Origin: Paracoccus lichenicola
GTDB lineage: Bacteria > Pseudomonadota > Alphaproteobacteria > Rhodobacterales > Rhodobacteraceae
Reading direction: 5' to 3'
Assembly: GCF_009708075.1 (NCBI RefSeq)
Contig: NZ_WMBT01000002.1
Coordinates: 1 to 64,000 of the forward strand
DNA: 64,000 nt
Shown: piece after piece, positions 32,565 to 46,758 of the stretch
Layout: every line of letters starts with the position of its first letter
Position numbering within the stretch: the stretch's first letter is position 1
The notes under the pieces: generated by a model
What the model was told of the DNA's origin: nothing
The model's database searches: none
The model's input: the letters and a program-made list of their open reading frames with translations, nothing else
Made by a program: the position numbers and the translations under genes

Positions 32565-34744
32565 CCGATTTCACCATGCAGAAGGACGCCGACGGCGTCG
32601 CCGTCATCACCTGGGACGTGCCCGGCAAGTCGATGAACGTGCTGTCGCTGGACGGCGCATCCGAACTGAACACGCTGATCGACGACGCCTTGGGCGATCA
32701 GGCCGTGAAGGGCATCGTCATCACCAGCGGGAAAAAGGACTTCGCCGCCGGGATGGACCTGAACGTCATCGCCGGCATGAAGGCGGGTGGCGCGCAGCAG
32801 GTCTTCGACGGGATCATGTCGCTGCACCATGTCCTGCGCAAGATCGAGCGGGCGGGCATGGATCCCAAGACGCTCAAGGGCGGAAAGCCCATCGCCGCCG
32901 CCCTGCCCGGCACGGCGCTCGGCATCGGGCTGGAACTGCCGCTGGCGACGCACCGCATCTTTGCCGCCGACAATCCCAAGGCCAAGATCGGCCTGCCCGA
33001 GATCCTGGTCGGCATCTTCCCCGGCGGCGGCGGCACGATCCGGCTGTTGCGCAAGCTGGGGGCCATGGCCGCCGCGCCTTACCTGCTGGAAGGGAAGCTG
33101 TCGGACCCGAAGAAGGCCAAGGCCGCAGGCCTGATCGACGAGGTGGTCGCCGATCCCCTGGCCGCCGCGCGCGACTGGGTGCTGAACGCCACGGACGCCG
33201 ATCTGGTCAAGCCCTGGGACCAGAAGGGCTACAAGATGCCGGGGGGCGAACCTTACCACCCGGCGGGCTTCATGACCTTCGTCGGCGCATCGGCCATGGT
33301 GAACGGCAAGACCATGGGCGTCTATCCCGCCGCCAAGGCGCTGCTGTCGGCGGTCTATGAAGGGGCGCAGGTGCCTTTCGACACCGCGCTGAAGATCGAG
33401 GCCCGGTGGTTCACCAACGTGCTGATGAACCCCTCCTCCACGGCGATGATCCGCAGCCTGTTCATCAACAAGGAGGCCTTGGAAAAAGGCGCGAACCGCC
33501 CCGAGGCGCCGGACCAGTCGGTCAGGAAGGTCGGCATCCTGGGCGCGGGGATGATGGGCGCGGGCATCGCCTATGTCAGCGCCATGGCGGGGATCCAGGT
33601 GGTGCTGATCGACGCGAAGCAAGAGGCTGCGGACAAGGGCAAGTCCCATTCCGAAGGCCTGCTGGACAAGGCGATCAGCCGCAAGAAATCGACCGAGGAG
33701 AAGAAGGCCGAGGTGCTGGCCCGCATCACCGCCACCACGGATTATGCCGCGCTTGAGGGCTGCGACCTGATCGTGGAGGCGGTGTTCGAGGATCCCGCCG
33801 TAAAGGCCGAGGTCACGAAAAGGGCCGAGGCGGTGATCCCCGAGGACGCGATCTTCGCCACCAACACCTCGACCCTGCCCATCGGCGACCTGGCCCGCGC
33901 CAGCGCCCGGCCCGAGCAGTTCATCGGCATCCACTTCTTCAGCCCCGTGGACAAGATGAACCTGGTCGAGATCATCAAGGGCCAACAGACCGGACCCCGC
34001 GCGGTGGCCAAGGCGCTGGATTTCGTGCGCCAGATCCGCAAGACGCCCATCGTGGTGAACGACGCGCGGTTCTTTTACGCCAACCGCTGCATCATCCCCT
34101 ATATCAACGAAGGCATCCGCATGGTGGCCGAAGGGGTCAGCCCCGTGCTGGTCGAAAACGCCGCCAAGATGATGGGGATGCCGCTGGGACCGCTGCAACT
34201 GGTCGATGAAACCTCCATCGACCTGGGCGTGAAGATCGCCAAGGCCACGCGCGCGGCGATGGGCGACGCCTATCCCGACGGCGCGGTGGACGAGGTGCTG
34301 TTCTGGATGGCCGACCAGGGCCGCCTGGGGCGCAAGTCGAACGCGGGCTTCTATGCCTATGGCGACGACGGCAAGCGGCAGGGGCTTTGGGACGGGCTTG
34401 CGGCGCGCTATCCGCAGGCCGAGGATCAGCCGGACCTGACCACCGTGCAGCACCGCCTGATGTTCGCCCAGACCCTGGAAGCCGTGCGCGCCTTCGAGGA
34501 TGGCGTGCTGGAGGACATCCGCGAAGGCGATGTCGGCGCGATCCTCGGCTGGGGCTTCGCGCCCTGGACCGGCGGGCCGTTCGCCTGGCTGGACATGCTG
34601 GGCGCCGCGCGCGCGGTCCAGATCTGCGACCGGCTGGCGGCGGATCACGGGGATCGTTTCGCCGCGCCCAGGCTGCTGCGCGCGATGGTGGACAGCGGGC
34701 AGGGATTCTATGACCGCTACGGCAGCGGCAAGAAGGCCGCCTGA
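32561..34744 (+). CDS. fadJ: Bifunctional enoyl-CoA hydratase/3-hydroxyacyl-CoA dehydrogenase
   Basis: FadB/FadJ-type protein of 727 residues. The N-terminal crotonase domain (1-~190) has both catalytic glutamates, in GLELPLATH and GLPEILVG. The Rossmann NAD-binding domain begins around residue 325 with GILGAGMMGAGIA, and HFFSPVDKMNLVEII (about 465) contains the catalytic histidine of 3-hydroxyacyl-CoA dehydrogenase. It hydrates enoyl-CoA and oxidises 3-hydroxyacyl-CoA, completing the cycle with the dehydrogenase and thiolase of the operon. The ATG overlapping the cupin stop gives the normal N-terminus. Confidence 0.94.
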   Translation: MTDFTMQKDADGVAVITWDVPGKSMNVLSLDGASELNTLIDDALGDQAVKGIVITSGKKDFAAGMDLNVIAGMKAGGAQQVFDGIMSLHHVLRKIERAGMDPKTLKGGKPIAAALPGTALGIGLELPLATHRIFAADNPKAKIGLPEILVGIFPGGGGTIRLLRKLGAMAAAPYLLEGKLSDPKKAKAAGLIDEVVADPLAAARDWVLNATDADLVKPWDQKGYKMPGGEPYHPAGFMTFVGASAMVNGKTMGVYPAAKALLSAVYEGAQVPFDTALKIEARWFTNVLMNPSSTAMIRSLFINKEALEKGANRPEAPDQSVRKVGILGAGMMGAGIAYVSAMAGIQVVLIDAKQEAADKGKSHSEGLLDKAISRKKSTEEKKAEVLARITATTDYAALEGCDLIVEAVFEDPAVKAEVTKRAEAVIPEDAIFATNTSTLPIGDLARASARPEQFIGIHFFSPVDKMNLVEIIKGQQTGPRAVAKALDFVRQIRKTPIVVNDARFFYANRCIIPYINEGIRMVAEGVSPVLVENAAKMMGMPLGPLQLVDETSIDLGVKIAKATRAAMGDAYPDGAVDEVLFWMADQGRLGRKSNAGFYAYGDDGKRQGLWDGLAARYPQAEDQPDLTTVQHRLMFAQTLEAVRAFEDGVLEDIREGDVGAILGWGFAPWTGGPFAWLDMLGAARAVQICDRLAADHGDRFAAPRLLRAMVDSGQGFYDRYGSGKKAA

Positions 34745-34750
34745 TCCTTG

Positions 34751-34775
34751 GCGCCCCGGCTGCAAGGCCGGGGCG

Positions 34776-34776
<1 letters not shown>
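34751..34776. terminator. Hairpin between convergent fadJ and proB
   Basis: GCGCCCCGGC, a six-base loop and GCCGGGGCGC form a perfect 10 bp stem, six bases after the fadJ stop and touching the proB stop. It has no uridine run on either side. It is probably a shared 3'-end structure for both genes. Confidence 0.55.
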
Positions 34777-37048
<2,272 letters not shown>

Positions 37049-37050
37049 TC

Positions 37051-37752
37051 ATGTCCGGCAAGGCCATCGCGGAATTCATCGGCACCTTCATCCTCGTGTT
37101 CTTCGGCGTGGGTTCCGCCGTCCTGATGGGCGCGGAAATCGGCTTCCACGGCATCGCCATGGCCTTCGGCCTGTCCATCGTGGCTGCGGCCTATGGCCTG
37201 GGCGCGATCTCGGGGGCGCAGTTGAACCCGGCGGTGTCGCTGGGCTTCCTGACCTCGGGGCGGATGGGGATGGGCGATTTCGTCACCTATTGCATCGCGC
37301 AGATCCTGGGGGCGGTGGCGGCCGCGGCGGTGATCCTGGTCATCGCCTCGGGCAAGGCGGATTATTCCGTGGCGCAGAACGGGTTGGGCCAGAACGGCTG
37401 GGGCGTGGGTTATAACGGCGGCTACACGCTGCTGGCGGCGCTGGTGTTCGAATTCGTGGCGACCTTCCTGTTCGTGACCGTGATCCTGGGCGCCACGCAG
37501 ACCGACGCGCCGGCGGGCTTTGCCGGGCTTGCCATCGGGCTGACGCTGGCGGGGATCCACCTGGTCGGCATCAACGTGACGGGCGTGTCGGTGAACCCCG
37601 CGCGGTCGATCGGGCCTGCGGTCTTCGCGGGCGGGCAGGCGCTGTCGCAACTGTGGCTGTTCATCCTGGCGCCGCTGGCGGGCGGGGCCGTGGCGGGCGC
37701 GCTGCATGGCGCGGGCATCACCCGTTCGCCCCACGTCAAGCCGCGCGGCTGA
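37051..37752 (+). CDS. aqpZ: Aquaporin Z
   Basis: Water channel of 233 residues with six membrane helices and both half-helix NPA boxes: GAQLNPAVSLG (about 60) and GVSVNPARSIGPA (about 182), the latter with the pore arginine. The NPARS context and FHGIAMAFGLS fit AqpZ better than glycerol facilitators. The ATG at 37051 follows GGAG by seven bases; another in-frame ATG is two codons earlier. It is divergent from obgE across a 143 bp gap. Confidence 0.92.
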   Translation: MSGKAIAEFIGTFILVFFGVGSAVLMGAEIGFHGIAMAFGLSIVAAAYGLGAISGAQLNPAVSLGFLTSGRMGMGDFVTYCIAQILGAVAAAAVILVIASGKADYSVAQNGLGQNGWGVGYNGGYTLLAALVFEFVATFLFVTVILGATQTDAPAGFAGLAIGLTLAGIHLVGINVTGVSVNPARSIGPAVFAGGQALSQLWLFILAPLAGGAVAGALHGAGITRSPHVKPRG

Positions 37753-37812
37753 GGGCCTGGCCCTTTTTCCGCAAGCCTCCGGTCCCTAGATGAAAGGGAC
37801 AGGAGGCCCCCG

Positions 37813-39213
37813 ATGATCCATTTCGACAACAGCTATGCCCGCCTGCCGCAGGGCTTCTTTGCCCGCGTGGCGCCCACGCCCGTGGCCGAACCCCGCCTTC
37901 TGGCCCTGAACGAGGGGCTGGCGCACCGGCTGGGCCTGGATGCGGACTGGCTGGCCAGCCCCGAGGGCGTGGCGATGCTGGCGGGCAACGCGGTGCCCGC
38001 AGGGGCCGAACCCATCGCCCAAGCCTATGCCGGCCATCAGTTCGGCGGCTTCGTTCCGCAACTGGGCGACGGCCGCGCGGTCCTGCTGGGAGAGATCAAG
38101 GCCCCCGACGGCGTGCGCTTCGACATCCAGCTGAAGGGCAGCGGGCCGACGCCCTTTTCGCGGCGCGGCGACGGGCGGGCCTGGATGGGTCCGGTTCTGC
38201 GCGAATACGTCGTCAGCGAATTCATGCACGCGATGGGCGTGCCCACCACCCGCGCCCTGGCCGCCGTCGCGACGGGTGAAACCGTGTGGCGCGAAACCGG
38301 CCTGCCCGGCGCGGTCCTGACCCGCGTGGCCGCCAGCCATATCCGCGTCGGCACCTTCCAGTATTTTGCGGTGCGCGACCGGACCGATGCCCTGGCCGCC
38401 CTGACCGATCACGTCATCGCCAGGCATTATCCAACCGCGAACGGCCCGCTGTCGCTGCTGGATCACGTCGTGGCGCGGCAGGCGGAAACCATCGCGCACT
38501 GGATGGCGCTTGGCTTCATCCACGGGGTGATGAACACCGACAACATGGCGGTGTCGGGCGAAACCATCGACTATGGTCCCTGCGCCTTCATGGATGTCTA
38601 TCACCCCGACACGGTGTTTTCGTCGATCGACCGGGGCGGGCGCTATGCCTGGGCGCAGCAGCCGCAGATCGCGGTCTGGAACCTGGCGCAGCTTGCCACC
38701 AGCCTGATCCCCCTGATGGGCGAACGCGACGCCGCCATCGAGGCCGCGACGAAATCCGTTCACGGCTTCGCGCCGCTGTATCAGGCGGCATGGATGCGGC
38801 GGTTCGGCGAAAAGCTGGGCCTGACCGAGGCGGCGGACGTGCAGCCCCTGGCCGAGCGCCTGCTGACCCTGATGGCCGGGCAGCGCGCGGACTTCACCCG
38901 CGTTTTCGCCGGTCTGTCCGACGGCAGCGCCCGGGACGAGTTCATCGAGCGGGATGCCTTCGACGCCTGGGCCGCCGACTGGCGGGCGCAGGATCCCGAC
39001 CCGGACCTGATGCGCCATGCGAACCCCGTCCGCATTCCACGCAACCACCGGATCGAGGAAGCCATCGCCGCTGCCGTGGCGGGCGACCTGGACCCTTTCC
39101 ATCGCCTGTTCGACGCCGTGACGCATCCGCGCGAAGCCCGCGCGGATTGGGACGACCTGGCAGTTGCCCCGCTGTCCGAGCAGATCGTCCACCAGACCTT
39201 CTGCGGCACCTGA
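37813..39213 (+). CDS. selO: SelO/YdiU protein adenylyltransferase
   Basis: Pseudokinase-fold enzyme of 466 residues that transfers AMP from ATP to Ser/Thr/Tyr residues of proteins. The family blocks [37 protein letters not shown] and [12 protein letters not shown] (catalytic loop with the Asn and Asp metal ligands) and the DYGPCAFMD site are intact. The C-terminus is FCGT; the cysteine codon is TGC, so no selenocysteine is encoded. The start agrees with the usual [12 protein letters not shown]. It probably tunes redox-related mitochondrial-type targets, as known for E. coli SelO. Confidence 0.93.
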   Translation: MIHFDNSYARLPQGFFARVAPTPVAEPRLLALNEGLAHRLGLDADWLASPEGVAMLAGNAVPAGAEPIAQAYAGHQFGGFVPQLGDGRAVLLGEIKAPDGVRFDIQLKGSGPTPFSRRGDGRAWMGPVLREYVVSEFMHAMGVPTTRALAAVATGETVWRETGLPGAVLTRVAASHIRVGTFQYFAVRDRTDALAALTDHVIARHYPTANGPLSLLDHVVARQAETIAHWMALGFIHGVMNTDNMAVSGETIDYGPCAFMDVYHPDTVFSSIDRGGRYAWAQQPQIAVWNLAQLATSLIPLMGERDAAIEAATKSVHGFAPLYQAAWMRRFGEKLGLTEAADVQPLAERLLTLMAGQRADFTRVFAGLSDGSARDEFIERDAFDAWAADWRAQDPDPDLMRHANPVRIPRNHRIEEAIAAAVAGDLDPFHRLFDAVTHPREARADWDDLAVAPLSEQIVHQTFCGT

Positions 39214-39291
39214 TCAAATCGCGGGCAGCTGCGTGATCCCCTTGCGGCTGCCCTGCCTCCCGCTATCTTGCGACCAGCATCGAAAGGCGGC

Positions 39292-39978
39292 ATGTCCCTG
39301 TTGAGACTGGCAAGTTACAATCTGCACAAATGCCGCGGGCTGACCGGCCCGCACGCGCCGGAACGCAACCTTGCCGTCATCGCCGCGCTTCAGCCCGACA
39401 TCATCGCCTTGCAAGAGGTCGATTTCCGCCTGGGCGCCCGCCCCGAGGCCCTGCCCCGCAGCCTGATCCACGAGGCCACGGGCTTGGTGCCGGCGAACAT
39501 GACGACCACGGGCGAAAACTCGCTGGGATGGCACGGGCAGACGATCCTGATGCGGCCGGATCTTGCCGAACAGGCGGTGCTGCGCCGCCTGCCCCTGCCG
39601 GGGATCGAGCCGCGCGGGGCGGTCGTCCTGCGCCTGCCCCGGCTGACGGTGATCGGCGTGCATCTGGGCCTGGCGCGGTCCTCTCGCCGCGCGCAACTGG
39701 CGCGGATCACCGCGCAGGCCGCGCGGATCGCGGACGACAACATCGTCCTGATGGGCGACTTCAACGAATGGCACGACAGCCGGGGCCTGGAATCGCTGGC
39801 GGGGTTCCGCGTCATCGCGCCCGGCCCGTCCTATCCCGCGCCCCTGCCCCAGTTCCGCTTCGACCGCATCGCCATGTCGCAGCACCTGAAGCTGCTGAAG
39901 CATGGCGTCTTTACCGGTGCCCAGGCCCGCGAGGCGTCCGACCACCTGCCCATCTGGGCCGAGATCGAGCAGCCCTGA
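39292..39978 (+). CDS. Endonuclease/exonuclease/phosphatase (EEP) family protein
   Basis: EEP-fold phosphohydrolase of 228 residues. Motifs: SYNLHKCRG at the N-terminus, ALQEVD (metal glutamate), MGDFNEWHDS, and the catalytic histidine in SDHLPIW at the C-terminus. No signal peptide or DNA-repair-specific insertion is visible, so the substrate could be a phosphodiester in lipid, nucleic acid or small molecule. Start chosen at the ATG after AAAGGCGG. It is followed by the hairpin cluster before eno. Confidence 0.85.
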   Translation: MSLLRLASYNLHKCRGLTGPHAPERNLAVIAALQPDIIALQEVDFRLGARPEALPRSLIHEATGLVPANMTTTGENSLGWHGQTILMRPDLAEQAVLRRLPLPGIEPRGAVVLRLPRLTVIGVHLGLARSSRRAQLARITAQAARIADDNIVLMGDFNEWHDSRGLESLAGFRVIAPGPSYPAPLPQFRFDRIAMSQHLKLLKHGVFTGAQAREASDHLPIWAEIEQP

Positions 39979-39986
39979 GAAGCAGA

Positions 39987-41532
<1,546 letters not shown>

Positions 41533-41554
41533 CTGCAGGCAAGCCCGCTGCCAG

Positions 41555-41592
41555 CGCCGCCCCTGGAACAGCCGGGCGGCGTCATTTTTTCC
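41555..41592 (+). terminator. Rho-independent terminator of eno
   Basis: CGCCGCCC, a loop of about ten bases and GGGCGGCG, followed by TCATTTTTTCC. An 8 bp GC stem with a six-T run, 22 bases after the eno stop. Confidence 0.85.
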
Positions 41593-41612
41593 GGCCCTCG
41601 CGCGCTCGCCAC

Positions 41613-42843
<1,231 letters not shown>

Positions 42844-42870
42844 TCGTCATCGCTTCGTGACAAAGGGAAA

Positions 42871-42896
42871 GGCCGGGCATCTCGCCCGGCCTTTTT
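42871..42896. terminator. Bidirectional terminator between dctP and dctM
   Basis: GGCCGGGC, a five-base loop and GCCCGGCC, followed by TTTTTCGG on the plus strand; on the minus strand the stem is followed by TTTCCCTTTG. It serves both convergent transcripts. Confidence 0.85.
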
Positions 42897-42900
42897 CGGT

Positions 42901-44805
42901 TCAGTTGCTGCCGCCCAGGCCGGGCGGCGGACCGCCCAGGCCAAGCCCGCCTTGCGCGGGCGCAGGCTGGGGCGTGGCCGGGGCAGCGCCCTCTGCCGGT
43001 GCCGGTATGGCAGGCGCAGGGGCACCAAGGCCCGCCGGGGGCGAACCCAGACCCGGTGGCGTGCCGCCCAGGCCGCCCGAGGGCGCCGACGTGCCACCAC
43101 CTGCCGGGGCCTGCCCGAACGGCGAACCGCCGAGGCCACCGCCCAAGCCGCCGCCCAGACCGCCGCCCAATCCACCGCCAAGGCTGCCCGAACCGCCCGA
43201 CGGGATCTCCAGCCGGACGTTCGAGGCATCGACCGGCGCGCCCTTGTAATGCATGACCAGCCCGGGAAAGGCGATCACCACGCCGATCATCACGATCTGG
43301 ATGAAGACGAACGGCACCGCGCCCCAATAGATCTGGCCCGTCCGCACCGGCTCCATCGTCAGGCCGGTCACGCGGTCCTTGTAGGGGGCCTTGGGCGCGA
43401 CCGATCGCAGATAGAACAGCGCGAAGCCGAAGGGCGGATGCATGAAGCTGGTCTGCATGTTCACGCCCAGGATGATGCCGAACCAGATCAGGTCGATCCC
43501 CAGGCTTTCCGCCGCCGGGGCCAGCAAGGGAACGATGATGAAGGCCAGCTCGAAGAAGTCGAGGAAGAAGGCCAGCAGGAAGACCAGAAGCGAGACGGCG
43601 ATCAGGAAGCCCAGCTCGCCCCCCGGCAGCGAGGTCAGCAGATGTTCGACCCACAGGTGGCCGTTGACGCCATAGAAGGTCAGCGAAAAGACCCGCGCCC
43701 CGATCAGGATGAACATCACGAAGGCCGACAACCGCGTCGTCGCCCAAAGCGCCTGCCGTATCACGTCCATGCTCAGCCGGCGCTTCATGCCGGCCATCAC
43801 CAGGGCGCCCACGGCCCCCATGGCGCCGCCCTCGGTCGGGGTGGCGATGCCCAGGAAGATCGTGCCCAGCACCAGGAAGATCAGCGCCAGCGGCGGGATC
43901 AGCACGATGATGACCTGCTGGGCCAGACGCGACATGGCGTTCAGGCCCGAGGTCTTGTCCAGAAGGGCCACGACATAGATCAGCCCGACCGCCGCGACCA
44001 GGCCCCAGATCGGCGCGTCCGCGGCATGGGTCGGGCCAAGCCAGCGGGCCGTCAGCCAGAAGACGCCCCCCGCCACCAGCAGCGCCACGATCAGCGAGGT
44101 CACGCCCGAGCCGAGCGTCCGCGCCTCTTTTGGAAGGGCGGGCACGGAATGGGGCCGGATGATCGACATCGTGAAGATGTAGAGCATGTAGAGACCCGTC
44201 AGCACCAGCCCGGGGATCATCGCGCCCTTGTACATGTCGCCCACCGACCGGCCCAACTGGTCGGCCAGCACGATCAGCACCAAGGACGGCGGGATGATCT
44301 GCGCCAGCGTCCCCGACGCGGCGATCACGCCCGATGCCACGCGCCGGTCATAGCCGTATCGCAGCATGATCGGCAGCGAGATCAGGCCCATGGCGATCAC
44401 GGACGCCGCGACGACGCCCGTGGTCGCCGCCAGCAGCGCGCCCACGATGATCACCGCATAGGCAAGCCCGCCCCGGACCGGGCCGAACAACTGGCCGATC
44501 GTGTCCAGCAGATCCTCGGCCATGCCGGATTTTTCCAGCACGATGCCCATGAAGGTGAAGAAGGGGATGGCCAGCAACGTCTCGTTGGCGACGACCCCTC
44601 CGAAGAAGCGGTCGGGCAGCGCGCCCAGAAGCGGCCAGGACAGGTTGATGGATCCGCCCGACAGCGGTGCGAGTTCCACCCCGACGACGAAGAACAGAAG
44701 GCCGTTGGCGGCCAGCGCGAAGGCCACCGGATAGCCGATCAGCAGGAAGACGATCAGCGAAACGAACATGATCGGCGCCATGTTCTGCGCGATAAGTTCC
44801 ATCAT
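42901..44805 (-). CDS. dctM: TRAP transporter large permease with glycine/proline-rich tail
   Basis: Large membrane subunit of the TRAP transporter, 634 residues. The first ~540 form about 12 helices of the DctM fold, with blocks such as MGLISLPIMLRYGY, ASGTLAQIIPPSLVL and FMHPPFGFALFYLRS. The remaining ~95 residues (about 540-634) are an unusual soluble tail: a run of repeated GGGL units, then alternating GGLG, PPGLG, PAPA and GAPAPA elements. The tail DNA (about 43100-43200) consists of imperfect 12 bp repeats, so length variation between strains is likely. The start overlaps the dctQ stop (ATGA). Confidence 0.92.
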   Translation of the reverse strand: MMELIAQNMAPIMFVSLIVFLLIGYPVAFALAANGLLFFVVGVELAPLSGGSINLSWPLLGALPDRFFGGVVANETLLAIPFFTFMGIVLEKSGMAEDLLDTIGQLFGPVRGGLAYAVIIVGALLAATTGVVAASVIAMGLISLPIMLRYGYDRRVASGVIAASGTLAQIIPPSLVLIVLADQLGRSVGDMYKGAMIPGLVLTGLYMLYIFTMSIIRPHSVPALPKEARTLGSGVTSLIVALLVAGGVFWLTARWLGPTHAADAPIWGLVAAVGLIYVVALLDKTSGLNAMSRLAQQVIIVLIPPLALIFLVLGTIFLGIATPTEGGAMGAVGALVMAGMKRRLSMDVIRQALWATTRLSAFVMFILIGARVFSLTFYGVNGHLWVEHLLTSLPGGELGFLIAVSLLVFLLAFFLDFFELAFIIVPLLAPAAESLGIDLIWFGIILGVNMQTSFMHPPFGFALFYLRSVAPKAPYKDRVTGLTMEPVRTGQIYWGAVPFVFIQIVMIGVVIAFPGLVMHYKGAPVDASNVRLEIPSGGSGSLGGGLGGGLGGGLGGGLGGSPFGQAPAGGGTSAPSGGLGGTPPGLGSPPAGLGAPAPAIPAPAEGAAPATPQPAPAQGGLGLGGPPPGLGGSN

Positions 44806-45446
44806 TTGCGGATGTCCTCGCGCGGTTTATCGACCGGCAGGTCGGTCAGCGGGTGGTTCGGATCGGCAAAGCCCGCCTGTTGCAGCAGCTCCTCGTCCAG
44901 GTCCAGGGGGGCATGATGGCCCATCGGCATGTTGTAATCGGGGATGAGGCCGCGCATCACGGCGATCTTCTTGATGATTTCCGAAATGCCCTGCAGCAGC
45001 AGCAGCACGAAGCCCGTGAACAGCAGCGCCTTGGCGGGCCACAGCATCAGCCCGCCCGCGTTCATCGACATCTCGCCCGTGCGCCAGGACCGGGACAGCC
45101 AGGGCCACATCAGCCACAGGCTCAGCAGGACGAAGGGCATCAGGAAGAAGACATGGCCCAGCAGTTCGATCCAGTGCTGGACCCGGCGCGGCCAGGCGCC
45201 GAACAGGATGTCGATGCGAATATGTTCGTTTTCCAGCAGCGTATAGGCCGCCGCCAGCAGGAAGGCCGCGCCATACAGATACCACTGCAATTCCAGCCAG
45301 GCGTTCGACGAAATGCTGAAGGCCTTGCGGATGATGGCATTGGTGGCGCTGACGAAGATCGCCAGAAGGATCAGCCAGGACACGTTCCGGCCGATCACGG
45401 TATTGAGGCGGTCGATGCCGCGCGACAGGGCCAAGAGGCCACCCAT
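44802..45446 (-). CDS. dctQ: TRAP transporter small permease
   Basis: Small membrane subunit of 214 residues with four helices (about 18-38, 53-72, 93-115 and 150-172). The block NAWLELQWYLYGAAFLLAAAYTL is the DctQ signature (read about 50-70), and HIRIDI follows. A longer soluble C-terminal tail (about 175-214) extends beyond the family average. It forms the membrane complex with DctM and is the first gene of dctQM, with a candidate promoter 55 bases upstream. Confidence 0.9.
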   Translation of the reverse strand: MGGLLALSRGIDRLNTVIGRNVSWLILLAIFVSATNAIIRKAFSISSNAWLELQWYLYGAAFLLAAAYTLLENEHIRIDILFGAWPRRVQHWIELLGHVFFLMPFVLLSLWLMWPWLSRSWRTGEMSMNAGGLMLWPAKALLFTGFVLLLLQGISEIIKKIAVMRGLIPDYNMPMGHHAPLDLDEELLQQAGFADPNHPLTDLPVDKPREDIRK

Positions 45447-45501
45447 TGAAAACCCTCCCTCTGGCCGGCCCTTGTCGATCCGGCCAGCCCGTTTGTCCCT
45501 G

Positions 45502-45530
45502 GGGTATGCGCGAAGGCCGGAAACCGGTCA
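45502..45530 (-). promoter_or_regulatory. Candidate promoter of dctQM
   Basis: On the minus strand TTGACC and CATACC are 17 bases apart, with the -10 about 56 bases before the dctQ start. The -35 is a near-consensus match. Confidence 0.45.
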
Positions 45531-45603
45531 AGAATTTCGGTAACTTGGCCGTTACGTCACCCTTGAAAGGGCAGTTCGGCAGCAGGCGGCTGCCGCCTTG
45601 GGG

Positions 45604-46659
45604 TCAGCCGATCACAAGACGGCCCGGCCCTGCAACTGCGCGTCCGATCACCGCCGCCTCGGCAAAGCCGTGATCGCGGAAGATCGCCAGGGCCGCGTCC
45701 GCCTGATCCTCGGCGCAGGCGACCAGCAGCCCGCCGCTGGTCTGCGGATCGGTCAGCAGCGCGTGGTCGATGTCGGCGAATCCCTCGGGCAGCAGAACGT
45801 CGTCGCAATAGCTGGCCCAGTTCCGCCCCGACGCGCCCGTCACATGGCCCGAACCCGCCAGTTCCCGCACCCCGGTCAACAGCGGCACGGCGGCCCAGTC
45901 CAGCCGCAATTCGCAGCCCGACCCCCGCGCCATTTCCAGGGCATGGCCCGCCAGGCCGAAGCCCGTCACGTCGGTCATCGCGTGAACCCCCGCCAGCCGC
46001 GCCAGATCCGGCCCCGGCGTGTTCAGCCTGGTCGTGGCGGCGATCATCGCGCCGTAGCCATCATCGGACAGCGCCCCTTTCTTCAGCGCCGCCGACATCA
46101 CGCCGACGCCCAAGGGCTTGCCCAGGATCAGCACGTCGCCCGGACGCGCGCCCGAATTGCGCTTCACATGCGCCGGATCGACCAGGCCCAGGGCCACCAG
46201 GCCATAGATCGCCTCGACCGAATCGATGGTGTGGCCGCCGCCGATGGGAATCCCCGCCTCGCGGCAGGCCATGGCGCCGCCTTCCAGGATGCGGGCGATG
46301 GTTTCGCCGGACAGCGTGTTGATCGGCATTCCCACCAGCGACAACGCCATGATCGGCGTGCCGCCCATCGCGTAAACGTCGCTGATCGCGTTCGTCGCGG
46401 CGATGCGCCCGAAATCCAGCGGATCGTCCACGATGGGCATGAAGAAATCCGTCGTCGCCACCAGCGCCTGCCGGTCGTTCAGCAGGTAAACGGCGGCGTC
46501 GTCCGAGGTCTCGATCCCCACCAGCAGCGCCTCGGGGACCGGCAGCATCGCCGTGCCGCGCAGCAGCCCGGTCAGCACCCCCGGCGCGATCTTGCAGCCG
46601 CAGCCGCCGCCGTGGGACAGGGATGTCAGGCGCGGTTCGGTCTTGTGCTGGTCGTCCAT
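45604..46659 (-). CDS. selD: Selenide, water dikinase (selenophosphate synthetase)
   Basis: Enzyme of 351 residues making selenophosphate from selenide and ATP, the selenium donor for selenocysteine and selenouridine. The active site C20-G-C22-K23 in GGGCGCKIAPG matches C17 and K20 of E. coli, with cysteine rather than selenocysteine. TSDDAAVYLL and ATNAISDVYAMGG are the ATP/Mg2+ blocks. The open frame extends far upstream, but the ATG at 46659 fits the family. No selA, selB, mnmH or formate dehydrogenase gene is in the window, so the pathway using it cannot be told. Confidence 0.94.
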   Translation of the reverse strand: MDDQHKTEPRLTSLSHGGGCGCKIAPGVLTGLLRGTAMLPVPEALLVGIETSDDAAVYLLNDRQALVATTDFFMPIVDDPLDFGRIAATNAISDVYAMGGTPIMALSLVGMPINTLSGETIARILEGGAMACREAGIPIGGGHTIDSVEAIYGLVALGLVDPAHVKRNSGARPGDVLILGKPLGVGVMSAALKKGALSDDGYGAMIAATTRLNTPGPDLARLAGVHAMTDVTGFGLAGHALEMARGSGCELRLDWAAVPLLTGVRELAGSGHVTGASGRNWASYCDDVLLPEGFADIDHALLTDPQTSGGLLVACAEDQADAALAIFRDHGFAEAAVIGRAVAGPGRLVIG

Positions 46660-46758
46660 CGGGGCCTCCGCTTCGGTTCGCGCCACGCTATCACCCGCAA
46701 ATCGCATCTTCAACGGAACGCGGTTTGCGCATAGGACGGCGGGGCAAGGAGAGAACCC

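Noticed and set aside
39180..39213. Selenocysteine near the end of SelO
   Set aside because: The terminal cysteine codon is TGC and the only TGA is the stop two codons later; the name SelO refers to the eukaryotic homologue.
43100..43200. Short regular repeats suggestive of a CRISPR array
   Set aside because: The 12 bp units are imperfect, without spacers, and encode the glycine-rich tail of DctM in frame.
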